Assembly (NCBI GenBank): GCA_014729455.1
Contig: WJJW01000199.1
Location: forward strand, 1 to 13,004
Source of the DNA: Candidatus Eiseniibacteriota bacterium
Lineage (GTDB): Bacteria > Eisenbacteria > RBG-16-71-46 > CAIMUX01 > VGJL01
Length of the DNA stretch: 13,004 bases
Direction: 5' to 3'
Under the pieces are notes generated by a model that was not told the DNA's origin, searched no databases, and saw only the letters and a program-made list of their open reading frames with translations. Each line of letters starts with the position of its first letter. Within the stretch, counting starts at the first letter, position 1. Positions 1 through 6,697 of this stretch are shown here, in pieces. A program made the position numbers and the translations under genes.

Positions 1-81
1 GGAGAGCGGATCGTCTGGAGGCGGGAACTCGAGGCACCGACGACCGCGGGCAGCAAGGATCCAGCGCATCGCCCCCACTGA
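1..81 (+). CDS. Possible 3' end of an unidentified upstream gene
   Basis: Frame 1 is open from the window edge to a TGA at 79-81, giving about 26 residues that begin ERIVWRREL. The stop lies just before a strong promoter (83-111), which is where a preceding gene could end. The other two forward frames also lack early stops, as expected in GC-rich DNA, so openness alone proves little. No family is recognisable. It may equally be non-coding leader. Confidence 0.2.
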   Translation, partial: GERIVWRRELEAPTTAGSKDPAHRPH

Positions 82-82
82 T

Positions 83-111
83 TTGACATTCGCCTCCTGT
101 TCATCTATCCT
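83..111 (+). promoter_or_regulatory. Sigma70-type promoter of the repeat-protein operon
   Basis: A perfect -35 hexamer TTGACA (83-88) is followed by a 17-bp spacer and the -10 hexamer TATCCT (106-111). Transcription would start near 118, leaving a leader of about 90 nt before the ATG at 208. TATCCT/TACCCT also appears ahead of two other genes here, which suggests a GC-adapted -10 consensus. No obvious operator or riboswitch fold was seen in the leader (112-207). Confidence 0.7.
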
Positions 112-207
112 TATGAACCGCAAAGGGTGGACGCACCTTCTTCCTGCGAGAGGCACGCCCGTCTTTCCTCGAAACATCCACCCGAGGCCACGGAACAGGG
201 GGATCCC

Positions 208-2265
208 ATGAACCGGTCGTGGATCGTTGCCGCCCTGCTCGCCCTCCTTGTGAACTCGGTTCCCGCCTTCGCCGACGACTCCCCGCAGCTCTTCCATCCT
301 CGTCCGGGAGGAGATCCGCTCGTCATCGAGACGGTCGAAGAGGAGATCTGGCTTCAGGAGCCGGATCTCGGCGGCAACATCGGCAGCTCCGAGATCATCG
401 AGGAGTTCGATCTCGATAGCGAGATCGCGAACGACTTCATCCTCACAGAACCGTCGGAGATCGTCCGGGTCCGTTGGTGGGGGGGATACTGGAACGGTGA
501 AGGGGCCAACGTCACGAACTTCGTCGTTCGGTTCTATGAATCGGATGGCTGCGATCCAGGCTCGCTGATCCAGGAGCTGTTCATCCCGCACAACTGCGAC
601 GAGACGCTCGTCCAGCTTCCGGTATACGTCTACGAGGTCGCGATCGAACCGATCGCTCTCGTCGCGGGACCGCGCTACTGGATGTCCGTGTCCGGGGAGC
701 ACACGTTTCCGCCGCAGTGGGGACGGGTGGAAGCGATCGAGCTCCTGGAGTGCGAGTCGTCCTTCAAGAGCGCGTACTTCTCGTATCCGGACTGGGTGCC
801 CGTAAGCCACGTCTTCGGAGCAGCTCAGGACTTCTCGTTTGCTCTCTATGCCGAACCGGCCGAGGACGGGGCCTGCTGCCTTCCGGATGGATCCTGCGTC
901 ATCTCGACACCGGACGACTGCCTTGCTCAAGGAGGGGATCCGCAGGGTCTCGGAACAGCTTGCGACCCGAACCCCTGTCCGCGCGCCTGTTGCTTCATCG
1001 ACGGGCGCTGCGAGGTCCTGGATCCCGCGTCCTGCGAGGCTGCCGAGGGGACGGTCCATGAGAGCTGGCTGTGCGAGCCGAATCCGTGTCCGCCCGCGCA
1101 GGCCTGCTGCTTCTCCTTCGGAACGTGCCGGCTTCTGCTTCCCGAGCTCTGCGAAGAGGGGGGCGGGATCCCGCAGGGGCCGGACACGATCTGCGATCCG
1201 AACCCGTGTCCGCCGCCCGAGGCGGAGCGGGCCTGCTGCCTGCCGGATGAATCCTGCGAGCTTCTCGACGTGGATGAGTGCATCACCCGAGGCGGGACCC
1301 CGCAGCTCCCCGATACCGACTGCGATCCGAATCCTTGCACCACGCCGCCAATGGCGCGCGCTTGTTGCTTCGGGGACGGGGCCTGCACAATCGAGTTCCC
1401 GGAGGACTGTCGGGCGCAGGGCGGGCTCCCGCGAGGCGCCTGCATGGTCTGCGACCCCAACCCCTGCATCCAACCGGAAGCTTGTTGCTTCGAGGACGGC
1501 ACTTGCGAGTTCGTGCTGCCCGGTCTATGTGCCGAACAGGGGGGCGAGCCGCAGGGAGCTGGAACCGATTGCGATCCGAACCCCTGTCCCTCTCCGGAAG
1601 CCTGCTGTCTGGCGACCGGGGAGTGCCTCTTCCTGCGTGCCGACGACTGCCTCGCGCAAGGAGGGTACCCTCAGGGTGAGGGAACCGTCTGCGATCCAAA
1701 CCCGTGCGACCAGCCGCAGGCCTGCTGCTTCGCGATGGGGACCTGTCGGATCCTTCTCCCAGACGACTGCGAAGAAGAGCGGGGGATGCCCCTCGGGGCG
1801 GGCGCGGTCTGCGATCCGAATCCCTGCCCGCCGCCGAGCGAGCCGCGGGCTTGCTGCTTCCCCGATGAGACATGTCAGATCCTCTCGGTTCACGACTGCA
1901 CGGAGTTCGGCGGGGTGCCAAAGCTGCCCGGGGAAGTCTGCAACCCGAATCCCTGCGTGATCCCGGATCCACCGCGCGCCTGCTGCTTCGAAGACGGACG
2001 CTGCGAAGTGCTCTTCACCTATGAGTGCACGCAGGTCGGGGGCCAGCCGATGGGGATCTGCACGACCTGCGAGCCGAACCCGTGCCCGCCGATCGGAGCC
2101 TGCTGCTACGGCGATGGCGGTTGCGTCGAGACCACCGAGCAGGAGTGTTACTGGGACTGGGCAGGTTATCAGTGGCAGGAAGGATTGGATTGCGAAGACG
2201 ACCCCTGTCCCCCGATTCCAACGGAAACGACCACCTGGGGACGGATCAAGGCGGGTTACCGATGA
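208..2265 (+). CDS. Secreted cysteine-rich repeat protein with 11 six-Cys modules and a C-terminal WG tag
   Basis: A 685-residue exported protein of unknown function. A Sec signal peptide (about 1-23, core IVAALLALLVNSVPAFA) is followed by a head domain (about 25-218) with IANDF (73-77) and WWGGYWN (90-96), probably beta-rich. Residues 222-667 hold eleven modules of the form ACC-x5-C-x7-C-x12/13-C-x4-C, usually ending CDPNPC. The modules contain 68 cysteines, so the protein is about 10% Cys, which suits three disulphides per module in an oxidising compartment. It ends TTTWGRIKAGYR. ATG 208 was chosen because it directly precedes the signal peptide and follows a purine-rich site (AGGGGG) about 5 bp away. 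The frame is open to an ATG at 127, but that start would bury the signal peptide. It is the first gene of a three-gene operon and a paralogue of the third (3443-4624) in its head. A surface or extracellular structural or binding role is inference. Confidence 0.9.
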   Translation: MNRSWIVAALLALLVNSVPAFADDSPQLFHPRPGGDPLVIETVEEEIWLQEPDLGGNIGSSEIIEEFDLDSEIANDFILTEPSEIVRVRWWGGYWNGEGANVTNFVVRFYESDGCDPGSLIQELFIPHNCDETLVQLPVYVYEVAIEPIALVAGPRYWMSVSGEHTFPPQWGRVEAIELLECESSFKSAYFSYPDWVPVSHVFGAAQDFSFALYAEPAEDGACCLPDGSCVISTPDDCLAQGGDPQGLGTACDPNPCPRACCFIDGRCEVLDPASCEAAEGTVHESWLCEPNPCPPAQACCFSFGTCRLLLPELCEEGGGIPQGPDTICDPNPCPPPEAERACCLPDESCELLDVDECITRGGTPQLPDTDCDPNPCTTPPMARACCFGDGACTIEFPEDCRAQGGLPRGACMVCDPNPCIQPEACCFEDGTCEFVLPGLCAEQGGEPQGAGTDCDPNPCPSPEACCLATGECLFLRADDCLAQGGYPQGEGTVCDPNPCDQPQACCFAMGTCRILLPDDCEEERGMPLGAGAVCDPNPCPPPSEPRACCFPDETCQILSVHDCTEFGGVPKLPGEVCNPNPCVIPDPPRACCFEDGRCEVLFTYECTQVGGQPMGICTTCEPNPCPPIGACCYGDGGCVETTEQECYWDWAGYQWQEGLDCEDDPCPPIPTETTTWGRIKAGYR
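871..2208 (+). repeat. Array of eleven 39-43-residue six-cysteine coding repeats
   Basis: In-frame tandem repeats encode residues 222-667. Each begins GCC/GCT-TGC/TGT-TGC/TGT (Ala-Cys-Cys) and most end in a TGCGATCCGAACCC-like core (Cys-Asp-Pro-Asn-Pro). Linkers vary (PCPPPEAER, PCDQPQ, PCVIPDPPR). Units 5 and 10 have a seventh cysteine. Units 3-5 (1102-1479) and 8-10 (1720-2097) are each exactly 378 bp and match in order, which indicates an internal block duplication. Confidence 0.93.
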
Positions 2266-2283
2266 GCGCGCCGACCTGCGACC

Positions 2284-2290
2284 GAGGAGG
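2284..2290 (+). promoter_or_regulatory. Ribosome binding site that decides the start of the second repeat gene
   Basis: GAGGAGG lies 7 bp before ATG 2298. An in-frame ATG also exists at 2262, overlapping the previous stop codon as ATGA. It has only a weak site (AAGGCGGG) and would add 12 hydrophilic residues before the signal peptide. The strong site therefore favours 2298. Confidence 0.7.
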
Positions 2291-2297
2291 AACCGCC

Positions 2298-3446
2298 ATG
2301 TGGAAGATCCTGACGCTGATCGCGATCGCCGGCCTCGTCGCGGCGGGTCCCGTGACGGCTGGGAAGAACGCCGGGGGAGCGCTGGTCGTCCACTGCTACG
2401 ACCAGCCGATCTTCAGCGGATTCCAACCATGCGTCGACTTCGATGATCCCGGAAACTGCATGGACGCCCGCACGCAGTCGAATCGGCCGGAGACGGAGCG
2501 CGAGGTTGTCTGGCTCCTGGCGGCGTTTCACGATCTCGCGGATCCGGGAGTCCGGGTGATCTACTTCGGTCTCGAGCACAATCTTCCGCCCGGCTCGATC
2601 ACCGACTGGGGACTCTGCGGCCCGGGCGGGTCCATCGAGGTTCCGGACGGCGGCTGGCCGCACGAGCCGGAGACGGCGGGCAACTCGATCGGCTTCAGCG
2701 AGTCGATCACCGGTGATCTCCTGTTCCCGTTCTATTGGTTCTACGCGTACGGGTTCGAGGATGCATATCTCGGGACCGGCATCAATCCGACCGGCGGATA
2801 CGCGGCGTTCGTCAGCGACGATGACCCCGGCGTGCTCGACGAGATCCACCGGTTCGGCACGGTGCGGTGGTACGAACCGGGGGAGAACGAGTGCCCCGTC
2901 GCGGGAGGGTTTGGCGCTTGCTGCTTCGACACCGGGGAGTGCCGGCTGATCCTCGACCTGGACTGCTGGGACCTGGGAGGGCATTTCCTGGGAGCGGAGA
3001 TCGACTGCGACCCGAACCCCTGCCCCTACGATCCCGGCGCCTGCTGCTTCGCCGACGGACACTGCGAAGTCCTGAGCGAGTACGACTGCGGAGCGTTCAA
3101 CGGATCCTGGCTCGGGTCGGAGGCGAGCTGCGACCCCAATCCGTGCGAGCAGCCGCTTCAGGCGTGCTGCCTCGAGGGGGGGGAATGCTCCGATCTGACC
3201 GATATAGCGTGCGTCGATGCCGGCGGCACGCCCCAGGGGCTCGGAACGAGCTGCGCCGTGGTCTTCTGCAAGGCGCCCGCCGTGGGCGCCTGCTGCCTCC
3301 CCAACGCGGAGTGCATCGTCTTGATCGAGACGGACTGCGGAGACGTCGGCGGGATCTGGTACGAGACGACGACCTGCAACCCGAACCCCTGTGTGGTCCC
3401 GACGGTGACGACTTCGTGGGGCCGGATGAAGGAGCTGTTCCGATGA
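2298..3446 (+). CDS. Secreted protein with unknown head domain, four six-Cys modules and WG tag
   Basis: A 382-residue exported protein of unknown function. The signal peptide (about 1-21, core ILTLIAIAGLVAAG) is followed by a head domain (about 22-203) unlike that of its neighbours. It is rich in Trp, Tyr and Gly, with motifs such as VIYFGLEHNLPPG and LLFPFYWFYAYGFEDAYLG. I recall similar heads in Eisenbacteria and Planctomycetes proteins but know no assigned role. Four modules follow, starting at residues 207, 248, 289 and 331. The third replaces the usual CDPNPC with CAVVFC. The protein ends TTSWGRMKELFR. The gene is 32 bp after the first operon gene and overlaps the third by ATGA (3443-3446), so translation is probably coupled. 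Its 531-bp tail (2916-3446) is colinear with that of the third gene. Confidence 0.88.
   Translation: MWKILTLIAIAGLVAAGPVTAGKNAGGALVVHCYDQPIFSGFQPCVDFDDPGNCMDARTQSNRPETEREVVWLLAAFHDLADPGVRVIYFGLEHNLPPGSITDWGLCGPGGSIEVPDGGWPHEPETAGNSIGFSESITGDLLFPFYWFYAYGFEDAYLGTGINPTGGYAAFVSDDDPGVLDEIHRFGTVRWYEPGENECPVAGGFGACCFDTGECRLILDLDCWDLGGHFLGAEIDCDPNPCPYDPGACCFADGHCEVLSEYDCGAFNGSWLGSEASCDPNPCEQPLQACCLEGGECSDLTDIACVDAGGTPQGLGTSCAVVFCKAPAVGACCLPNAECIVLIETDCGDVGGIWYETTTCNPNPCVVPTVTTSWGRMKELFR
2916..3392 (+). repeat. Four six-Cys coding repeats in the second operon gene
   Basis: In-frame modules start at 2916, 3039, 3162 and 3288, each with Ala-Cys-Cys and six cysteines. The period is about 41 residues. 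Module 2 (FADGHCEVL) and module 3 (GGTPQGLGTSC, CKAP) closely resemble modules 2 and 3 of the next gene. Confidence 0.9.
3429..3434 (+). promoter_or_regulatory. Ribosome binding site embedded in the upstream gene's C-terminal tag
   Basis: AAGGAG lies 8 bp before ATG 3443. It is also the Lys-Glu codon pair (AAG GAG) inside the WGRMKELFR ending of the second gene, so these bases serve as both protein code and translation signal. With the ATGA overlap this supports translational coupling. Confidence 0.65.
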
Positions 3447-4624
3447 AGGGGGGACTCGCATTCTTGTTGGTGGTCGTCCTGGCCGGGCCCGCGGTCGGGT
3501 CGGAACCGGTCCAGATGCATCCCGGCCCGGGTGGGGATCCGCTGGAGGTGCCATCCCAGGAGGGTGAGATCTGGCTGCAAGTGCCGGATCTCGCCGGGAA
3601 CCTGGCAAGCTCGGAGATCATCGAGGAGTACGACCTCGACACCGAGATCGCGAACGACTTCGTCGTCGAGGAATCCGTCGAGCTGACGACGGTCGTCTGG
3701 TGGGGCGGATACTGGAACGGGTACACGGAGCCCGCAGTGACGGAGTTCATGTTGCGCATCTATGAGGAAGGGGACGAGTGCGTCCCGGGAAGCATGATCG
3801 CGGAATACTCCTTCCCGCACAACTGCGAGGAGACGGTGGTGCAAGAGCCGCTCTTCCGCTACCAAGCCGAGATCCCGCCGCTGCTGCTGCGACCGGGAAC
3901 GCGCTACTGGATCAGCATGATCGGGACGCACGGTTTTCCGCCCCAGTGGGGCTTACTCGCAACGGAAGGCTGGGTGGAGTGCGAATCGGTGTTCCGGAGC
4001 GAGTACTTCTCGTACCCGGATTGGATCCCTGCCGGAGGGTGGTTCGTCTTCGATTCTGCTTTTGCGCTTTACGGAGAGGGTGTCGCGACCGAAGCCTGTT
4101 GCCTTCCGGACGGGACCTGCATCCTCGTCCTCGTCGGTACCTGCGATGCGCACGGGGGGGAAGGGCAGGGCGAGGGCACCCTTTGCGATCCCAACCCGTG
4201 TCACGACGCGGCCGGCGCCTGCTGCTTCGCCGACGGGCACTGCGAGATCCTCGACCGGATCGCGTGCGCCAGCTATGACGGCGACTGGGTCGCCGAGGAT
4301 TCGGTCTGCGATTCGAACCCGTGCCCGCAGCCGAGGCAGGCCTGCTGTTTCGCGGACGGGAGCTGCACGGACGTGCCGGTCGACGCCTGCGAGGACGCCG
4401 GCGGGACCCCGCAAGGAGCCGGCACGAACTGCAATCAGGCGGCGTGCAAAGCCCCCGACGTCGGCGCCTGCTGTCGGAGCGACGGGTCCTGTGCCGTTTC
4501 GGACCAGGCCGAGTGCGAAGCAAACCAAGGGACCTACTACGCCGGCGTCCCTTGCGCGCCGAACCCATGTGTCGTTCCGGTACAGCACACCTCCTGGGGA
4601 CGGGTGAAGGCGCTGTTCCGCTAG
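3443..4624 (+). CDS. Secreted head-domain protein with four six-Cys modules and WG tag; paralogue of the first gene
   Basis: A 393-residue exported protein of unknown function. The signal peptide (about 1-20, core LAFLLVVVLAGPAVGS) precedes a head domain (about 22-215) clearly homologous to that of the 685-residue protein. Shared motifs are IWLQxPDL, SSEIIEE, IANDF (69-73), WWGGYWN (86-92), HNC.ET, FPPQWG and EYFSYPDW. Four modules start at residues 218, 259, 300 and 342; the third ends CNQAACKAP rather than CDPNPC. The ending is HTSWGRVKALFR. The tail (4094-4624) has exactly the same length and module order as that of the second gene. The protein is thus a mosaic of a gene-1-like head and a gene-2-like tail. 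The start overlaps the previous stop (ATGA). No terminator follows before the aconitase, so read-through is possible. Confidence 0.9.
   Translation: MKGGLAFLLVVVLAGPAVGSEPVQMHPGPGGDPLEVPSQEGEIWLQVPDLAGNLASSEIIEEYDLDTEIANDFVVEESVELTTVVWWGGYWNGYTEPAVTEFMLRIYEEGDECVPGSMIAEYSFPHNCEETVVQEPLFRYQAEIPPLLLRPGTRYWISMIGTHGFPPQWGLLATEGWVECESVFRSEYFSYPDWIPAGGWFVFDSAFALYGEGVATEACCLPDGTCILVLVGTCDAHGGEGQGEGTLCDPNPCHDAAGACCFADGHCEILDRIACASYDGDWVAEDSVCDSNPCPQPRQACCFADGSCTDVPVDACEDAGGTPQGAGTNCNQAACKAPDVGACCRSDGSCAVSDQAECEANQGTYYAGVPCAPNPCVVPVQHTSWGRVKALFR
4094..4570 (+). repeat. Four six-Cys coding repeats in the third operon gene
   Basis: In-frame modules start at 4094, 4217, 4340 and 4466. From the first module to the stop codon the stretch is 531 bp, identical in length to the matching stretch of the second gene (2916-3446). 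Spacing between modules is also nearly identical (41, 41 and 42 residues). Confidence 0.9.
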
Positions 4625-4630
4625 ATCTTG

Positions 4631-4639
4631 TGCTACCCT
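4631..4639 (+). promoter_or_regulatory. Candidate extended -10 promoter, possibly giving a leaderless aconitase mRNA
   Basis: TGCTACCCT reads as an extended -10 element (TGn followed by TACCCT). It ends 7 bp before the aconitase ATG at 4647, and transcription would start at or next to the start codon. No Shine-Dalgarno sequence is visible between the previous stop (4622-4624) and this ATG, which agrees with leaderless translation. No convincing -35 box was found. A near-identical element (TGCTATCCT) lies ahead of the 7235 gene. Confidence 0.35.
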
Positions 4640-4646
4640 GCGTGGC

Positions 4647-6584
4647 ATGAACCTCGCGGAGAAGATCATCCGCGATCACCTCGTCGACGGCGAGGCTCGC
4701 CCGGGCGAGGAGATCGGCATCCGGATCGACCAGAGCCTTACGCAGGACGCCACCGGCACGCTCGTGATGCTGGAACTGGAGGCGATCGGGCTCGATCGGG
4801 TCCGCACCGAGCTGTCGGCGCAATACGTCGACCACAACATGCTCCAGCAGGACTTCAAGAACGCCGACGATCACCGCTTCCTGCAGAGCGCATGCCGGCG
4901 CTTCGGCGTCTGGTACAGCCCGGCGGGGAACGGAGTCAGCCACCCGGTCCATCAGGAGCGGTTCGGCGCGCCCGGCAAGACGCTGCTCGGATCCGACAGC
5001 CACACGCCGGCGGCCGGGGCGCTCGGGATGATCGCGATCGGAGCAGGCGGCCTCGAGGTCGCGCTCGCCATGGCCGGCGAGCCGTTCTATTTCAAGATGC
5101 CGGAGATCTGGGGCGTGAAGCTCACCGGCCGGCTCCCCGATTGGGTCAGCGCGAAGGATGTCGTCCTGGAGATGCTGCGCCGCCATGGTGTCGACGGCGG
5201 CGTCGGGCGGATCATCGAGTACTACGGCCCCGGTCTCGACGGCCTCACCGCGATGGACCGTCACGTCATCGCCAACATGGGGACCGAGCTGGGGGCGACG
5301 ACGACGGTCTTCCCCGCGGACGAAGAGGCACGCCGCTTCCTCCGCTCCCAGCGCCGTGAAGAGGACTGGCGGGAGCTGGGGCCCGACCCCGGCGCCTCCT
5401 ACGACCACCACGAGGAGATCGACCTCTCCGGGCTCGAGCCGCTGATCGCGCTCCCGTCGAGCCCCGGGAACGTCGTCCCCGTCCACCAGGCCGCCGGCGC
5501 CATGGTCCACCAGACCTACATCGGATCCTCGGCGAACCCCGGCTACCGCGACTTCGCGGTTGCCGCGAAGATGGTCGAGGGACGATCGGTCAAGCCGTGG
5601 GTCTCTTTCGACATCAACCCGACGAGCCGACAGGTCCTCTCCAACCTGACCCGCGACGGCCACCTGCTCACCCTGATCCGCGCCGGGGCGCGGATCCACC
5701 AGACCGGCTGCAACGGCTGCATCGGGATGGGCCAGGCGCCGGCGACCGACACGATCAGCCTGCGCACGGTGCCTCGGAACTTCCCTGGCCGCTCCGGAAC
5801 GAAGGAGGACAAGGTCCACCTCTGCAGCCCGGAGACCGCGGCCGCCTCCGCCCTCGTGGGTGTGATCACCGATCCGCGGACGCTGGGGATGGATCCGCCT
5901 GATGTGAAGGAGCCGGAGGAGCCCATGATCGACGTCGAACTGTTGCAGCCGCCGGTTTCGCCCGACGAAGCGGCGCGGACGGAGCTCGTCAAAGGCCCGA
6001 ACATCGCCTCCCTCCCGGACCTCGATCCGCTTCCCGAGCGGATCGACGCCCCCGTTCTGCTGAAGGTGGGCGACGACATCTCGACCGATGAGATCCTTCC
6101 CGCCGGGGCGCGGGTGCTCCCGTTCCGCAGCAACATCGGCAAGATCTCCGACTTCGCCTTCGACGCGATCGATGAAACCTACGCCGATCGGGCCCGCGCC
6201 GAGAAGGAGACGGGGCACGTGATCGTCGGAGGGCGGAACTACGGACAAGGGTCCAGCCGCGAGCATGCTGCGCTGGCGCCCCGGTTCCTCGGGCTCCGTA
6301 TCGTCATCGCGAAGAGCTTTGCGCGGATCCACTGGCAAAACCTCGTGAATTTCGGAGTCTTGCCCCTGCAGTTCGCCGACCCGTCCGACTACGACCGGAT
6401 CGAGGCGGGTGACCGGCTCGCCATCGAGTCGATCCGTGGGAGAATCCGGCAAGACACCAAACTGCAAGCGAGTATCGAGGGACGGAACCGGTCGATCACG
6501 CTCCAGCACCAGCTCTCCGGACGCCAGATCGACCTGCTCCTCGCCGGTGGCCTGATCAACTGGATGAAAACGCGGCTTTCCTGA
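4647..6584 (+). CDS. acn: Aconitate hydratase, short (Aquifex-type-like) form with Ser at the first cluster-ligand position
   Basis: A 645-residue cytoplasmic enzyme of the aconitase superfamily, expected to interconvert citrate and isocitrate in the TCA cycle. Visible marks are QDATGT near the N-terminus, YVDHN, GSDSHTP (Asp117-Ser118-His119), GCNGCIGMG with Cys355 and Cys358, GRSGTKED, and the swivel-domain GSSREHAA (Ser536-Arg538). About 650 residues matches the short single-chain form rather than the ~890-residue AcnA. Where classical enzymes have IGSCTN, supplying the third [4Fe-4S] cysteine, this one reads IGSSANPG (292-299) with Ser295. The only other cysteines are Cys83 and Cys393. 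I recall the SSANPG variant from other bacterial proteins annotated as aconitase, so it may be a distinct subfamily. Substrate and cluster type are therefore less certain than the fold. ATG 4647 is 22 bp after the previous gene and lacks a visible ribosome site. Confidence 0.88.
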   Translation: MNLAEKIIRDHLVDGEARPGEEIGIRIDQSLTQDATGTLVMLELEAIGLDRVRTELSAQYVDHNMLQQDFKNADDHRFLQSACRRFGVWYSPAGNGVSHPVHQERFGAPGKTLLGSDSHTPAAGALGMIAIGAGGLEVALAMAGEPFYFKMPEIWGVKLTGRLPDWVSAKDVVLEMLRRHGVDGGVGRIIEYYGPGLDGLTAMDRHVIANMGTELGATTTVFPADEEARRFLRSQRREEDWRELGPDPGASYDHHEEIDLSGLEPLIALPSSPGNVVPVHQAAGAMVHQTYIGSSANPGYRDFAVAAKMVEGRSVKPWVSFDINPTSRQVLSNLTRDGHLLTLIRAGARIHQTGCNGCIGMGQAPATDTISLRTVPRNFPGRSGTKEDKVHLCSPETAAASALVGVITDPRTLGMDPPDVKEPEEPMIDVELLQPPVSPDEAARTELVKGPNIASLPDLDPLPERIDAPVLLKVGDDISTDEILPAGARVLPFRSNIGKISDFAFDAIDETYADRARAEKETGHVIVGGRNYGQGSSREHAALAPRFLGLRIVIAKSFARIHWQNLVNFGVLPLQFADPSDYDRIEAGDRLAIESIRGRIRQDTKLQASIEGRNRSITLQHQLSGRQIDLLLAGGLINWMKTRLS

Positions 6585-6636
6585 GCACTTTTTCGTATCA
6601 AATCTCACTCCCCCGACAACTGCGCCAGTACGGACG

Positions 6637-6670
6637 GGACGACTCGTCGTTCCGATCATGCAGATCTGCA
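6637..6670 (+). promoter_or_regulatory. Two adjacent inverted repeats upstream of the cupredoxin gene
   Basis: GGGACGAC (6636-6643) and GTCGTTCC (6646-6653) form an 8-bp inverted repeat with one G-T pair and a 2-bp centre. TGCAGATCTGCA (6659-6670) is a perfect 12-bp palindrome 27 bp before ATG 6698. They could be an operator or an mRNA hairpin. No clear promoter hexamers were found in 6585-6697, so the role is speculative. Confidence 0.25.
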
Positions 6671-6697
6671 ACCGAACAACACGAAGGGTGAAACACC

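Noticed and set aside
127..207. Upstream start ATG 127 for the first repeat gene
   Set aside because: It would place 27 hydrophilic residues before a clean signal peptide. ATG 208 has a better-placed ribosome site.
839..1960. Plus-strand and minus-strand open frames across the eleven-repeat array
   Set aside because: They are alternative frames of the repeats (Arg/Ser/Pro-rich). The six-Cys modules, signal peptide and paralogues identify the coding frame.
871..2208. CRISPR-like or non-coding tandem repeat
   Set aside because: Repeats are in frame with variable codons, a strict cysteine pattern and no constant spacer-repeat alternation.
2256..3608. A 450-codon minus-strand open frame opposite the second repeat gene
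   Set aside because: It is antisense to a signal-peptide protein with repeats shared by both neighbours; no domain or ribosome site supports it.
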